A DNA stretch of 64,000 nt from Melioribacteraceae bacterium (GTDB lineage: Bacteria > Bacteroidota > Ignavibacteria > Ignavibacteriales > Melioribacteraceae): assembly GCA_021647785.1 (NCBI GenBank), contig JAKIUC010000003.1:58985-122984 (forward strand), in the 5' to 3' direction. Positions 26,961 through 35,837 of this stretch are shown piece by piece (the stretch's first letter is position 1; the number at the start of each line of letters is the position of its first letter). The translations under genes were made by a program, and so were the position numbers. The notes below the pieces were generated by a model. The model was not told the origin of the DNA, searched no databases, and worked only from the letters and a program-made list of their open reading frames with translations.

Positions 26961-27477
26961 ATGTTCCCCAAAAAAAATAGCATAATAGTTCTTTTTCTAA
27001 TATTTGCATTTAAGCCAGAATTTTATTCACAAATAGATAAAAAACAACTATTCGATATACGTACTGAATATGACTTCGCACTTTCGGATACAATTGGTCC
27101 CCAAAATGTAAGCAGTTTATTGCTAGTAGATATAAATTCCGATGAATATAAAGATATTGTTTTTAAAACTAACCAAGCTGGAGATATACGTACACAACAT
27201 TTTAGTTTTTTAATAACTTTTATCAATGATGGTAATGGTTCGTTTTTTCAGACTAATGTGTACAATTGTAAGAATATCTATAGTGTTGCAACCGATTTAA
27301 TAAATAATTATCATTTTTAATGATATAACAGTATTATACGGTGACTCATTATGTATTTTGTTAAATGATGGTTCAGGTGTTTTTAAAACTATTCAAGCAT
27401 ATAAAATAGATTCAGGTGGGATGCCTGCAAGTAGAGTCAAAAAAAAATATTTTAACATAAGAAAATTAATTATGTAG
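26961..27477 (+). pseudogene. Decayed secreted FG-GAP/VCBS-repeat protein fragment
   Basis: This is the only plus-strand gene-like sequence in the window. From ATG 26961 it reads a signal peptide (KKNSIIVLFLIFAFKPEFYS) and then LLVDINSDEYKDIVFKTN and FINDGNGSFFQ, typical of FG-GAP/VCBS beta-propeller repeats. The frame ends at 27320, but the next frame continues the same kind of repeat (LYGDSLCILLNDGSGVF) to a stop at 27475-27477. A single frameshift near 27310 therefore splits the gene. The total of about 170 codons is far below a full propeller of seven repeats. I call it a truncated and frameshifted remnant; a sequencing error would explain the frameshift but not the short length. Confidence 0.65.
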
Positions 27478-27578
27478 CTTAATAGCGGTTTGTTAACGTC
27501 GGGTTAATATAAAGATAATTTTTAAACCGATGGGGTTAGCAAATTGCTTGCCCTTTTATAAACAAAACAAATCACAAA

Positions 27579-27935
27579 TTATTTATTAGAAAGTTCAAGC
27601 AAAATTTTTGTGTATTGTTTAGAGTATTTCTCTTTTAAGTATTTCCTTTTTTTTACTTCATTCAATTTTTCAATCTCTTTTAAGTGTTTTTTTATATGAG
27701 ACATTTGCACATTATGTGCTCTCACTTTTCGTGCAAAACATCCGCAGCTCGAGGTTTTCCCACTCTTAATTTGAGTATCCCTCGCAACAAATTCTGTACC
27801 GCAGCTACACCGATAGTAAGAGGAGTGTTGGTTGTTTTTATCTTTGTGAGACCATCGGAGCTTAACTGGTCTTGCAGGTCTTTCCAAAATTGTAGAGCCC
27901 TCTTTAGAATAATCCCTTTTCTTTTTTTCTTTCAT
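27579..27935 (-). CDS. Small zinc-binding protein resembling N-terminal modules of phage/homing-endonuclease proteins
   Basis: The 118-aa basic protein carries YYRCSCGTEFVARDTQIKSG followed by KTSSCGCFARK. This four-cysteine 'CxCG...v....lksG.t.SCGC' pattern recurs in phage- and intron-associated proteins that carry AP2 or HNH DNA-binding domains further on. Here no AP2 or HNH domain follows; the last 50 residues are Lys-rich helix. It may be a stand-alone DNA-binding protein or the surviving 5' part of a mobile-element gene. It sits in an island with a pseudogene on one side and a MITE-like element on the other, which supports a mobile origin. Confidence 0.5.
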   Translation of the reverse strand: MKEKKKRDYSKEGSTILERPARPVKLRWSHKDKNNQHSSYYRCSCGTEFVARDTQIKSGKTSSCGCFARKVRAHNVQMSHIKKHLKEIEKLNEVKKRKYLKEKYSKQYTKILLELSNK

Positions 27936-28130
27936 TGTTTACCTTTCTTGATATTAAATCTATATGGTGTCAGGCTTTAATTGTTATATTATTTCCCTTA
28001 CAGCATTCAGTAAGCGTTATCGAAATAATCTACTTTTTCTTTAGAATATGTTTTGAAGATGTTACAATAGTGTATTGTAATTTTAATAAAATGATAATTT
28101 TTCTGTAAGGTAATTAATATATAGAACGCA

Positions 28131-28148
28131 ATCCGCCAAGTGACGGAT
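28131..28148. repeat. Small GC-rich hairpin
   Basis: ATCCG (28131-28135) pairs with CGGAT (28144-28148); inside it CA and TG can also pair. It is an isolated GC-rich dyad in very AT-rich DNA just left of the MITE-like element. It could be a degenerate REP or a remnant of an insertion. The rest of the 404-nt gap 27936-28339 holds no gene that I can support. Confidence 0.3.
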
Positions 28149-28160
28149 GCGCTTATTACT

Positions 28161-28331
28161 AGTGTCGTGTCAATATTGTAATATCGCATAAAACCTTCAA
28201 GGTTAGAAGAATTTGTAAAATTTATTCCAAATAAAATTATTTTACAATACAAGTTTTATGCAAGATTTTAACCTTGAAAGTTTGGTCAAGAATTTTTATT
28301 GCTACCTTCGTTTTATTATTGACACGACACT
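28161..28331. mobile_element. MITE-like element, copy B, with perfect terminal inverted repeats
   Basis: Perfect 15-bp terminal inverted repeats AGTGTCGTGTCAATA (28161-28175) and TATTGACACGACACT (28317-28331) bound a 171-bp non-coding element. If the ends are set one base inward (GTGTCG...CGACAC), TA lies on both sides, as for IS630/Tc1-mariner insertions. Inside are ATAAAACCTTCAAGGTT and AACCTTGAAAGTT, shared with the copy at 2161-2348. It starts 8 nt beyond the htpG stop and may act as that gene's terminator region. An 81-codon frame that crosses it is not credible. Confidence 0.65.
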
Positions 28332-28339
28332 ATAGTAAT

Positions 28340-30253
28340 TTAATCTAACTTTTTAACTTCTGTGTACCAATTACTTGATTCTTCAAGCATCGAATTTATT
28401 CTGTTCACTAACTTATGCGGATCAGGAAGATAACCTTCTAACAATAGGGATGATTCATACAACTGCTCTGTAACATCGGCAATATATTTATCATCAGAAT
28501 CGGACTTAAAGACTTTCAGCAAATTGCGAACTAATTTATGGTCTTTATTTAATTCCATAATCTTTGGAGGAATTGTTTCATTGTTCCCCATCATATTCAT
28601 CATCTTCTGCATTGAGGCAGACATTGTGTTATCTGAATTTACAAGACAAGCTGGTGAATCTTCTAAACGCTCCGAAATTTTTACATCTGTAACTTTATCG
28701 CCAAGTATCTCTTTCATTTTTGCAAATAGAGATGAAAGATGTTTTGAATCCTCTTTTGATAATTCTTTAGCTTTATCTTTTTTCTCTTCAGAATCACCAA
28801 GTTTTTCAAGCGATTTTAAGTCAACTTGATCAACAGATTTTAATTCAAACTCTTTATATTTATTAACTGAGCTAACTACAAATTCATCAACAGGGTCGTA
28901 CAAATAAAGAACTTCCAGACCTTTGCGTTTAAAAATTTCAAGATGCGGGTCCATCATTAGTGCATCTCTACTTGAACCAGTCATGTAGTAGATATCTTTC
29001 TGCTCATCTTTCATCCGTTCAGTATATTCTGCAAAAGCAACAAGTTGTTCTTTGTTATCATTTGCAGATGAATCGAACCGAAGTAAATCAACAAATTTTT
29101 CCTGGTTTGCATAATCGGCATAACCCATTTTAAAAATTCGTGAAAACTCTTTCCAGAATTGAGCGTACTTCTCTTTATCATCTTTTGCCATTTTTGTTAG
29201 TTCTGTTAAAACTTGCTTTGTAACAGTTGATGCAATTTTTGAAAACACAATGTTTTCTTGCAGCGTTTCTCGCGAAATATTTAATGGTAAATCTTCCGAA
29301 TCGACAACACCTTTAACAAAACTTAAATATTCCGGAAGCAAATCTTTGTTTTGATGATTAATTAAAATTCTACGCACATATAAATCTAAGCCATAATTAT
29401 CTCGGTTAAACCCAAACATATCCATGTTTTTCTTCGGAATAAAGAGAAGTGCATTAAACTGAATTGGAGCATCAATTGCCTTATGGATTACGTGAAATGG
29501 GTCTTCAAAATCGTGCGATTGAAATTTATAGAATTCATTATATTGTTCTGGCTTTATATTAGATTTTGGTTCTCTCCAAATTGCTGAAATAGTATTTAGT
29601 TGGTCATCACCAGATTTAATAGGGAATGAAACAAAATTAGAATGTTTTTTAATTACATTTTCAATCCTAACTTTTTCGGCATACTCTTTAGAATCTTCTT
29701 TTAAATGAATTTTAATTTCAGTACCACGCTTTATATCATCATCAATTTCTTCAACCTCAAAACTACCAAGTCCATCAGATACCCATTTAATAGGTTTCGC
29801 ATCTGTTTTATATGAACGAGAAATAATTTCAACTTTATCTGCAACCATAAAAACAGAATAAAATCCCACACCAAATTTTCCAATAATATTATTTGCTTGC
29901 TCTTTATCTTCTGATAATTGTTTTAAAAATTCTGCTGAACCAGACTTTGCAATAGTACCAATGTTTTGGATTATTTCATCTTTTGTCATTCCATATCCAG
30001 TATCGGTAATAGTTAAAGTATTCTCCTTCTCATCACCTTTAACTGATATTTCAAGTTCCAAATCATTCTGAAAAATTTCCGTTCCTTTATTTGATTCGAA
30101 CCTTATTTTATCTAACGCATCGGAAGCATTTGAAATTAACTCTCTTATAAATATTTCACGATTTGTATATAATGAATGAACAAGAATATTTAACAATTCT
30201 TTTACATCAGTTTTAAATTCAAACTGATTTGCTTTTTTCGTTTTTTTACTCAT
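28340..30253 (-). CDS. htpG: Chaperone HtpG (Hsp90)
   Basis: The 637-aa protein is a full-length bacterial Hsp90, a homodimeric ATP-driven chaperone of the cytosol. The GHKL ATP site is intact: REIFIRELISNASDALDKIR with the catalytic Glu and Asn, TITDTGYGMTKDE, IGTIAKSG and GKFGVGFYSVFMVAD (about residues 30-140). The middle-domain signatures LPLNISRETLQ and the Arg it carries follow near residue 330. The C-terminal dimerisation region ends near SSNWYTEVKKLD. A strong ribosome-binding site (AGGAG, 8-9 nt before the ATG) is visible. It appears to be monocistronic; a TGATGC-AGACC-GCATCA dyad lies 68-84 nt upstream. Confidence 0.97.
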   Translation of the reverse strand: MSKKTKKANQFEFKTDVKELLNILVHSLYTNREIFIRELISNASDALDKIRFESNKGTEIFQNDLELEISVKGDEKENTLTITDTGYGMTKDEIIQNIGTIAKSGSAEFLKQLSEDKEQANNIIGKFGVGFYSVFMVADKVEIISRSYKTDAKPIKWVSDGLGSFEVEEIDDDIKRGTEIKIHLKEDSKEYAEKVRIENVIKKHSNFVSFPIKSGDDQLNTISAIWREPKSNIKPEQYNEFYKFQSHDFEDPFHVIHKAIDAPIQFNALLFIPKKNMDMFGFNRDNYGLDLYVRRILINHQNKDLLPEYLSFVKGVVDSEDLPLNISRETLQENIVFSKIASTVTKQVLTELTKMAKDDKEKYAQFWKEFSRIFKMGYADYANQEKFVDLLRFDSSANDNKEQLVAFAEYTERMKDEQKDIYYMTGSSRDALMMDPHLEIFKRKGLEVLYLYDPVDEFVVSSVNKYKEFELKSVDQVDLKSLEKLGDSEEKKDKAKELSKEDSKHLSSLFAKMKEILGDKVTDVKISERLEDSPACLVNSDNTMSASMQKMMNMMGNNETIPPKIMELNKDHKLVRNLLKVFKSDSDDKYIADVTEQLYESSLLLEGYLPDPHKLVNRINSMLEESSNWYTEVKKLD

Positions 30254-30320
30254 AAATTTTCTCCTAATATTAGAAATACTAATAATATATATATTTATTT
30301 AATTTTAAATCAAATGGGTA

Positions 30321-30337
30321 TGATGCAGACCGCATCA
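30321..30337. promoter_or_regulatory. Dyad TGATGC-N5-GCATCA upstream of htpG
   Basis: Two perfect 6-bp arms are separated by AGACC. The dyad sits 23 nt after the stop of the zinc-ribbon gene and 68-84 nt before htpG, both on the minus strand. It could be the terminator stem of the former (but no T-run follows) or an operator for the latter. It does not match CIRCE. Confidence 0.3.
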
Positions 30338-30359
30338 AAAGGCTTCAAATCCTAACTTA

Positions 30360-30641
30360 TTACATCGCAAATTTCTGAACAATAAATTTAACAATAACCG
30401 CTGTTACAAACATAAGAAATAGATAGAGTAGAATAGTTTTAATGGAAATTCCACCAAATCCAAAATTAAGCAGCCTTCCTCTCCAATCACATTCTCTGCA
30501 TCTATAATAATTAAAAATACCTAATTTCTTTATACCTTGCTCAATGGGTGATTTAGCTCGTGAACGTCTTAGTTTACCAACCGAGTTACAATTTGGGCAT
30601 TTATCAAAACTTGCATCTTTCTTGAACGATAATTCGTCCAT
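30360..30641 (-). CDS. Small zinc-ribbon protein with C-terminal membrane helix
   Basis: The 93-aa protein has two CxxC pairs, CPNCNSVGKLRRSRAKS and YYRCRECDWRGRLL, forming a zinc ribbon in the first 60 residues. A single hydrophobic helix follows near the C-terminus (about 66-90, IKTILLYLFLMFVTAVIV). The linker between the cysteine pairs is rich in Arg and Ser. It may be a tail-anchored protein with its ribbon in the cytosol. The function is unknown to me. It stands alone between htpG and the transporter ATPase gene. Confidence 0.65.
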   Translation of the reverse strand: MDELSFKKDASFDKCPNCNSVGKLRRSRAKSPIEQGIKKLGIFNYYRCRECDWRGRLLNFGFGGISIKTILLYLFLMFVTAVIVKFIVQKFAM

Positions 30642-30734
30642 ATTTAAATTACCTCAATAATTTTTAAAACTACAGTAGCAAAAGTATGAAAATATTTTTC
30701 TAAATACAGAAAACTGTGCGTTAAAATAAAATAT

Positions 30735-31820
30735 TTAAATAGCACTCTCGTTAATAAATAAATGAATATTCTTACTATTGAAAGAAACTTTTACATCGTT
30801 TGTTATATTTTTATCCAAATGAACTGTCGATTTTACAATAAACTTTTGCCCAGCAATATTCAAATGATAGAGCGATTCTGAACCCAAGGTTTCTATTAAA
30901 TCCACATTCGCCTTTATTGAAGCGGAGTCAGAACTATTAATAATAATATCTTCAGGCCTAACACCAATAGTTAAACTATCTGTATTATTTATATTTACTG
31001 TTTCTGCTCTATTATTTGGGATGAATATAGTGAATTCATTATTCGCACATGTAAATCTGAATCCGTTGTTCTCAACATTTAGTTTTCCTGTAAAGAAATT
31101 CATAGTTGGGCTACCGATGAACCCTGCAACAAATTTATTTTTAGGATTTTTATAAAGTTTGATGGGCTCATCTATTTGTTGAACTACCCCATCTTTCATC
31201 ACCACAATTTTATCACCCATTGTCATTGCCTCTGTTTGGTCATGAGTTACATAAATCATTGTAACCCCTAATTTCTTATGCAATTTAGAAATTTCTATTC
31301 GCATTTGTCCCCTTAGTTTAGCATCTAAATTGCTCAGAGGTTCGTCAAACAAAAATACTTTAGGTTTTCTTACAATAGCTCTTCCAAGGGCAACTCTCTG
31401 TTTCTGCCCACCTGAAAGAGCCTTCGGTTTTCGATTTAACAATTGTTCTATTTCTAAAATATTAGCCGCTTCATGTACACGTTCAATTATATCTGCTTTG
31501 GATGTTTTTTTTATTTTCAGTCCGAATGCCATATTTTCAAAAACTGTCATGTGAGGATACAAAGCATAGTTCTGGAAAACCATTGCGATATCCCTTTTAC
31601 TAGGAGCTATGTTGTTTATCAATTCCCCAGCAATGTATATCTCACCTTCGGTAATCTCCTCTAAACCCGCTATCATTCTTAATGTGGTCGATTTCCCACA
31701 TCCAGAAGGTCCAACTAATACCACAAATTCTTTATCTTTTATTTCAAAATTTACGTTATCAACTACCTTTGTATTTCCATCATATATTTTTGAAATATTT
31801 TTAACTTCAACTGCTGCCAT
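30735..31820 (-). CDS. Carbohydrate ABC transporter ATPase (MalK/MsmX/UgpC type)
   Basis: The 361-aa protein has an intact nucleotide-binding domain: Walker [10 protein letters not shown] (residues 38-46), Q-loop [14 protein letters not shown], signature [14 protein letters not shown], Walker [13 protein letters not shown] and the switch His in [11 protein letters not shown]-terminal TOBE/OB region of about 120 residues (from near 235) is typical of CUT1 sugar importers and contains IGVRPEDI. It would energise the two permeases encoded 2-5 kb upstream. It is the last gene of the 11-gene locus, 57 nt after GH3. As with MsmX, it might also serve other sugar importers. Confidence 0.92.
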   Translation of the reverse strand: MAAVEVKNISKIYDGNTKVVDNVNFEIKDKEFVVLVGPSGCGKSTTLRMIAGLEEITEGEIYIAGELINNIAPSKRDIAMVFQNYALYPHMTVFENMAFGLKIKKTSKADIIERVHEAANILEIEQLLNRKPKALSGGQKQRVALGRAIVRKPKVFLFDEPLSNLDAKLRGQMRIEISKLHKKLGVTMIYVTHDQTEAMTMGDKIVVMKDGVVQQIDEPIKLYKNPKNKFVAGFIGSPTMNFFTGKLNVENNGFRFTCANNEFTIFIPNNRAETVNINNTDSLTIGVRPEDIIINSSDSASIKANVDLIETLGSESLYHLNIAGQKFIVKSTVHLDKNITNDVKVSFNSKNIHLFINESAI

Positions 31821-31877
31821 TATTCATCCAATTTTCTTAAACTTTAATTTTTACTTTTCATCCCATCCACACATGTT

Positions 31878-34082
31878 TTAATTTAGAATGATAGATTCAG
31901 ATAGCAAGTCTGTAGAATTTCCACCAACAAATATTTTGAACTCTCCTGGTTCAATTATTTTTTTCATATCAATTCCATAAAAAGAGAGCATACTTGGGGT
32001 AACTATAAATTTAATAGTTTCAGTTTTACCAACATCAATTTTAATTTTTTTGAAACTTTTTAGTTCTTTTATTGGTCTTGTTACACTTGCAAACAAATCT
32101 TGAATATATAACTGAACAACTTCTTCCCCAGCGTATTTGCCAATGTTTGTAACATCTACCGTAACAATAATTGAATCTGAAATAGAATTGGAAGATGTAT
32201 TTACAGAAAAGTTAGAATACTTAAATTGAGTATAACTTAATCCGAAACCAAAAGGATAGAGTGGTGTATTGGGAGAATCAAGATATTTGCTAGACCACTT
32301 TACATCTTCTCTTGCTGGACGCCCTGTACTTTTCGCATTGTAATAAATTGGTATTTGCCCAACAGATCTGGGAAATGTAATTGGCAATTTACCAGAAGGA
32401 TTATATTCACCAAATAGAACTGATGCTATTGCTTTTCCTGACATATCACCGAGATACCAAGCCTCAAGAATTGCTGGTATATTTTGGGAACTCCAATTAA
32501 TAGTCAATGGTCTTCCATTCATTAGCACAACAATTATTGGAGTTTCTAACTCTTGAGCTCGTTTAATGAACTCCAGCTGAACACCTGGCAAATTTATATC
32601 AGTTCTCGAGGCTGCTTCTCCACTTAACTCCCAATTTTCTCCAGCAAATACTACCGCTACGTTGGCTTGCGATATAACTGATAACGCTTCTTCAAATCCA
32701 GATTTATCATTTGATCTTGGATCAAAACCTCTAGCAAATAAAACCTCTGTTCCTTCCTTTGCTAATTCTCTAATTCCTTCTAACGCAGAAATTCCATTTT
32801 TATAATTAGGCTTGCACGTCCATGCACCTAACTGATCATATTCATTCTCTGCCATACTGCCAATTACTGCAATTTTTTTTGTCTTTTTATTCAAGGGCAA
32901 AAGATTATTATCATTTTTCAGAAGTACTATAGATTCCTTTGCCATTTGAAGAGCAATTTTATTTTTTGCATCTTGTGATATATTATTCTCTACAAAGTAA
33001 GTTGAATCCACGTATGGTTTTTCAAAAAGACCTGCATTAAATTTCATTCTCAAAACATTTCTAACAGCTTTATCGATAGATGAAATATCAATCAAATTAT
33101 CTTCAAGTAGCTCCTTCAAGTGTGGAGAATAAACATCACCATCAATTGTATCACCAACCATATCAATATCAATTCCTGCAGTTAATCCTTTTAAGGCAGC
33201 TTCCTTTTTATCTTTAGCAAATCCATGATAGACCAACTCACCAACAGAGTTGTAATCGGTTATCACAGTTCCTTTAAATTTCCATTCATCTCGCAATATT
33301 TCAGTTAATATAAATTTATTTGCTGAGGCTGGTATTCCATTAATATCATTAAAAGCACTCATTATTGATCCTACTTCCGAATTAACGGCTGATAAAAATG
33401 GGGGTAAATAAATTTCGCGAAGTCTTCTTTCGGATATGTCAACCGAATTATAATCGCGCCCTGCTTCAGCTGCACCATAAGCCACAAAATGTTTGGCAGT
33501 AGCCACTACTTTTGAAGGATGTGAAAAATCATCTCCTTGAAAACCTTCTATTCTTGCTATTGCCATAACACTGCCGAGGTATGGATCTTCTCCAGAACCT
33601 TCCATTATTCTTCCCCATCTTGGATCTCGAGAAATATCAACCATAGGAGCGTAGTTCCATTTTGTACCTTCACTTGCTGCTTCGTATGCAGCAATAGATG
33701 CACTTTTTTTTACAAGTTCAGGATTCCAACTTGATGCTTCAGCAAGGGGTATTGGAAATGTTGTAGAAAACCCATGTATAACATCGTTGGCAAAAATCAA
33801 CGGAATTTTTAACCGCGATTCTTCAATTGCAATTTTTTGAAATTTACTAACTTCATCGGCTGATTTAATTCCTAAAATTGAACCAATTTTTCCAGACCTA
33901 ATATCTTCAATGGTGTTCTCTTTAATTCCTACCGATTGAACTAACTGTCCTATTTTTTCATCAAGTGTCATTTTAAGAAGCAAAGAGTCAATTTTTTGCT
34001 CTACCGCAAGAGATTGACCTTGTAAGTAAGGTGTGAATATTATGATTATCAGTAAAATTAATTTGATTATAATGTTTTTCAT
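31878..34082 (-). CDS. bglX: GH3 beta-glucosidase (BglX-like)
   Basis: The 734-aa exported enzyme (signal peptide KNIIIKLILLIIIIFTPYLQ, then GQ) has the full three-domain GH3 plan. The N-terminal (alpha/beta) domain contains GTKWNYAPMVDISRDPRWGR, KHFVAYGAAEAGRDYN and the nucleophile Asp in TVITDYNSVGEL (near residue 273). The second alpha/beta domain has VAVVFAGENWELSGEAASR, where the acid/base Glu is expected, and the C-terminal FN3-like domain ends the protein. It would release glucose from the non-reducing ends of oligosaccharides in the periplasm. BglX-type GH3 enzymes include sophorose/beta-1,2-glucosidases of Bacteroidota, relevant because a GH144-like gene is in the same operon. Substrate cannot be fixed from sequence alone. 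Confidence 0.92.
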   Translation of the reverse strand: MKNIIIKLILLIIIIFTPYLQGQSLAVEQKIDSLLLKMTLDEKIGQLVQSVGIKENTIEDIRSGKIGSILGIKSADEVSKFQKIAIEESRLKIPLIFANDVIHGFSTTFPIPLAEASSWNPELVKKSASIAAYEAASEGTKWNYAPMVDISRDPRWGRIMEGSGEDPYLGSVMAIARIEGFQGDDFSHPSKVVATAKHFVAYGAAEAGRDYNSVDISERRLREIYLPPFLSAVNSEVGSIMSAFNDINGIPASANKFILTEILRDEWKFKGTVITDYNSVGELVYHGFAKDKKEAALKGLTAGIDIDMVGDTIDGDVYSPHLKELLEDNLIDISSIDKAVRNVLRMKFNAGLFEKPYVDSTYFVENNISQDAKNKIALQMAKESIVLLKNDNNLLPLNKKTKKIAVIGSMAENEYDQLGAWTCKPNYKNGISALEGIRELAKEGTEVLFARGFDPRSNDKSGFEEALSVISQANVAVVFAGENWELSGEAASRTDINLPGVQLEFIKRAQELETPIIVVLMNGRPLTINWSSQNIPAILEAWYLGDMSGKAIASVLFGEYNPSGKLPITFPRSVGQIPIYYNAKSTGRPAREDVKWSSKYLDSPNTPLYPFGFGLSYTQFKYSNFSVNTSSNSISDSIIVTVDVTNIGKYAGEEVVQLYIQDLFASVTRPIKELKSFKKIKIDVGKTETIKFIVTPSMLSFYGIDMKKIIEPGEFKIFVGGNSTDLLSESIILN

Positions 34083-34101
34083 TTTTTTCCTTAAATAATA
34101 A

Positions 34102-34926
34102 TTATTCTTTTACGCTTCCCATCATTAAACCTTTTATATATTGTTTCTGCATAATTAGAAAAACAATTATAATTGGTAATATGGTTAATACTGATCCAGC
34201 CATCATTAATTCGGGGTCCTTAGAATGTTCGCTCATCATATTTGACATAGCAACAGGAAGTGTGTACATAGATTGATCCGTAAGTGTAATGAGAGGCCAA
34301 AGAAAGTCATTCCAAGTTCCCATAAATGTAAATAGTGCTAATGTTACTAAAATTGGTTTTATAATAGGAAGAAATATTTTGGAGTATATTTGAAAATCGG
34401 AAGCTCCATCTATTTTTGCTGCCTCAAATAAACTATCGGGAATTGCCTGAGCATATTGTCGAATTAAGAAAATTCCAAAAATATTTGCTAACCCCGGAAT
34501 AATAATAGCAAAGTAAGTATTTATAACTCCCATCTCCTTTAGCATTAAAAATAATGGGAGCATTGTAACTTGACTTGGTATAATCATAGAGCTAAGTAAA
34601 ATTGTAAATAATTTTTCCTTTCCCTTAAATCTAAACTTAGTAAAAGCGTAAGCAGCCATCGAATTTAAGAATAGAGAAATTCCCGTAACACTTATTGATA
34701 ATATGAAACTATTCACAATGTTTGTTGCGATATCTAATTTTGTAAATAATTTGGTGTACTGAGTAAGGGTAAACTTATCGGGTAAAAAACTCGGAGGATA
34801 AGTTGAAGCATGTCCATCATGCATAAACGAAGCAGAAATCATCCACAGAAAGGGAGCTAATGTAACAACAGCAATTAGAATTAATAATAAATTCAGCAAT
34901 ATTTTTTTACTTTTTCTATTAGTCAT
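34102..34926 (-). CDS. Carbohydrate ABC transporter permease (MalG type)
   Basis: The 274-aa protein has six transmembrane helices and the binding-protein-dependent transport motif EAAKIDGASDFQIYSKIFLP (near residues 168-187), the EAA loop that docks on the ATPase. The first helix (ILLNLLLILIAVVTLAPFLW) and the long periplasmic segment after it match MalG-type subunits. It overlaps the MalF-type gene by 8 nt, so the two are co-translated. It belongs to the CUT1 group for di- and oligosaccharides. Confidence 0.93.
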   Translation of the reverse strand: MTNRKSKKILLNLLLILIAVVTLAPFLWMISASFMHDGHASTYPPSFLPDKFTLTQYTKLFTKLDIATNIVNSFILSISVTGISLFLNSMAAYAFTKFRFKGKEKLFTILLSSMIIPSQVTMLPLFLMLKEMGVINTYFAIIIPGLANIFGIFLIRQYAQAIPDSLFEAAKIDGASDFQIYSKIFLPIIKPILVTLALFTFMGTWNDFLWPLITLTDQSMYTLPVAMSNMMSEHSKDPELMMAGSVLTILPIIIVFLIMQKQYIKGLMMGSVKE

Positions 34927-35821
34927 TTTTTTTCAATTTTAGCTGAATAATTGTTCCTACAAAAATTATAGTAAAAAGTACAAAAGCAATTGCAGCAGAA
35001 TACCCTATATTCCACCATCTAAACCCTTCCTGATACATATACTGTACAATACTTAAAGTTGAATTTAATGGACCTCCCTGAGTCATAATATATGGTTCGG
35101 CAAATAATTGGAAAAACCCGATAAGAGTTATAATGCCTACAAACATTGTTGTTGGTGCTAATAATGGTAATGTAATGTTACGAAATTTATGCCACGAATT
35201 GGCACCTTCAACTTCTGCGGCTTCGTATAACTGCTCGGGAATATTATGAAGCCCTGCAATAAAAATTATCATATTGTATCCAAAACTTTTCCATACTGCC
35301 ATTAGTATAATTGCAGGCATAGCCCAATTAGGATCGCCCAGCCAGTCAATTGGAGAAATTCCTAAATAGCCTAAAGCATAATTTAATAGTCCAAAATTCG
35401 GATGATAGATGAATCTCCAAACTATTGCAACAGCAACCAAAGTAGTAACTACTGGTAAGAAAAATGATAATCTAAAAAAAGATTTAAATAGAGTTGTTTT
35501 TGAACTCAATAAAATTGCTGCTGTAAGGGATGCAATTATTGATAGGGGTCCTGCAACTATCACAAAGTAAAAAGTGTTTTTAAGAGATGTCCAAAATAGC
35601 GGGTCATCAAATAGCCTAAAATAATTATCGAAACCTATGAACTGAATATAATTCCAATCTGCTAAAGCATATATACTGAAATCGGTAAAACTGATTATAA
35701 ATGCTGCAATAACAGGAATAAAAAAGAAACTAAAAATTGCCAACAAAGCAGGAGAAAGAAATATGAGAAGTGATTTTTTACTTCCAAATCCTGAATAGTA
35801 TTTTTTTATATTAATTTTCAT
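34919..35821 (-). CDS. Carbohydrate ABC transporter permease (MalF type)
   Basis: The 300-aa membrane protein carries about six helices. Its EAA motif reads EAAEVEGANSWHKFRNITLP (near residues 200-219), after IIFIAGLHNIPEQLY, the standard MalF/UgpA phrase. The short N-terminus places it in the ordinary CUT1 MalF-like group without the extra MalF periplasmic domain. It lies 16 nt after the solute-binding lipoprotein gene and overlaps the MalG-type gene. Together they form an oligosaccharide importer of the inner membrane. Confidence 0.93.
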   Translation of the reverse strand: MKINIKKYYSGFGSKKSLLIFLSPALLAIFSFFFIPVIAAFIISFTDFSIYALADWNYIQFIGFDNYFRLFDDPLFWTSLKNTFYFVIVAGPLSIIASLTAAILLSSKTTLFKSFFRLSFFLPVVTTLVAVAIVWRFIYHPNFGLLNYALGYLGISPIDWLGDPNWAMPAIILMAVWKSFGYNMIIFIAGLHNIPEQLYEAAEVEGANSWHKFRNITLPLLAPTTMFVGIITLIGFFQLFAEPYIMTQGGPLNSTLSIVQYMYQEGFRWWNIGYSAAIAFVLFTIIFVGTIIQLKLKKND

Positions 35822-35837
35822 ATTTGTTATTTTGGCA

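Noticed and set aside
28007..28252. 81-codon minus-strand reading frame between the zinc protein and htpG
   Set aside because: It runs through the MITE-like element and its inverted repeat, has no ribosome-binding site and shows no protein-like pattern.
30321..30337. CIRCE heat-shock operator before htpG
   Set aside because: The dyad TGATGC-N5-GCATCA does not match the TTAGCACTC-N9-GAGTGCTAA consensus; it is kept only as an unnamed dyad.
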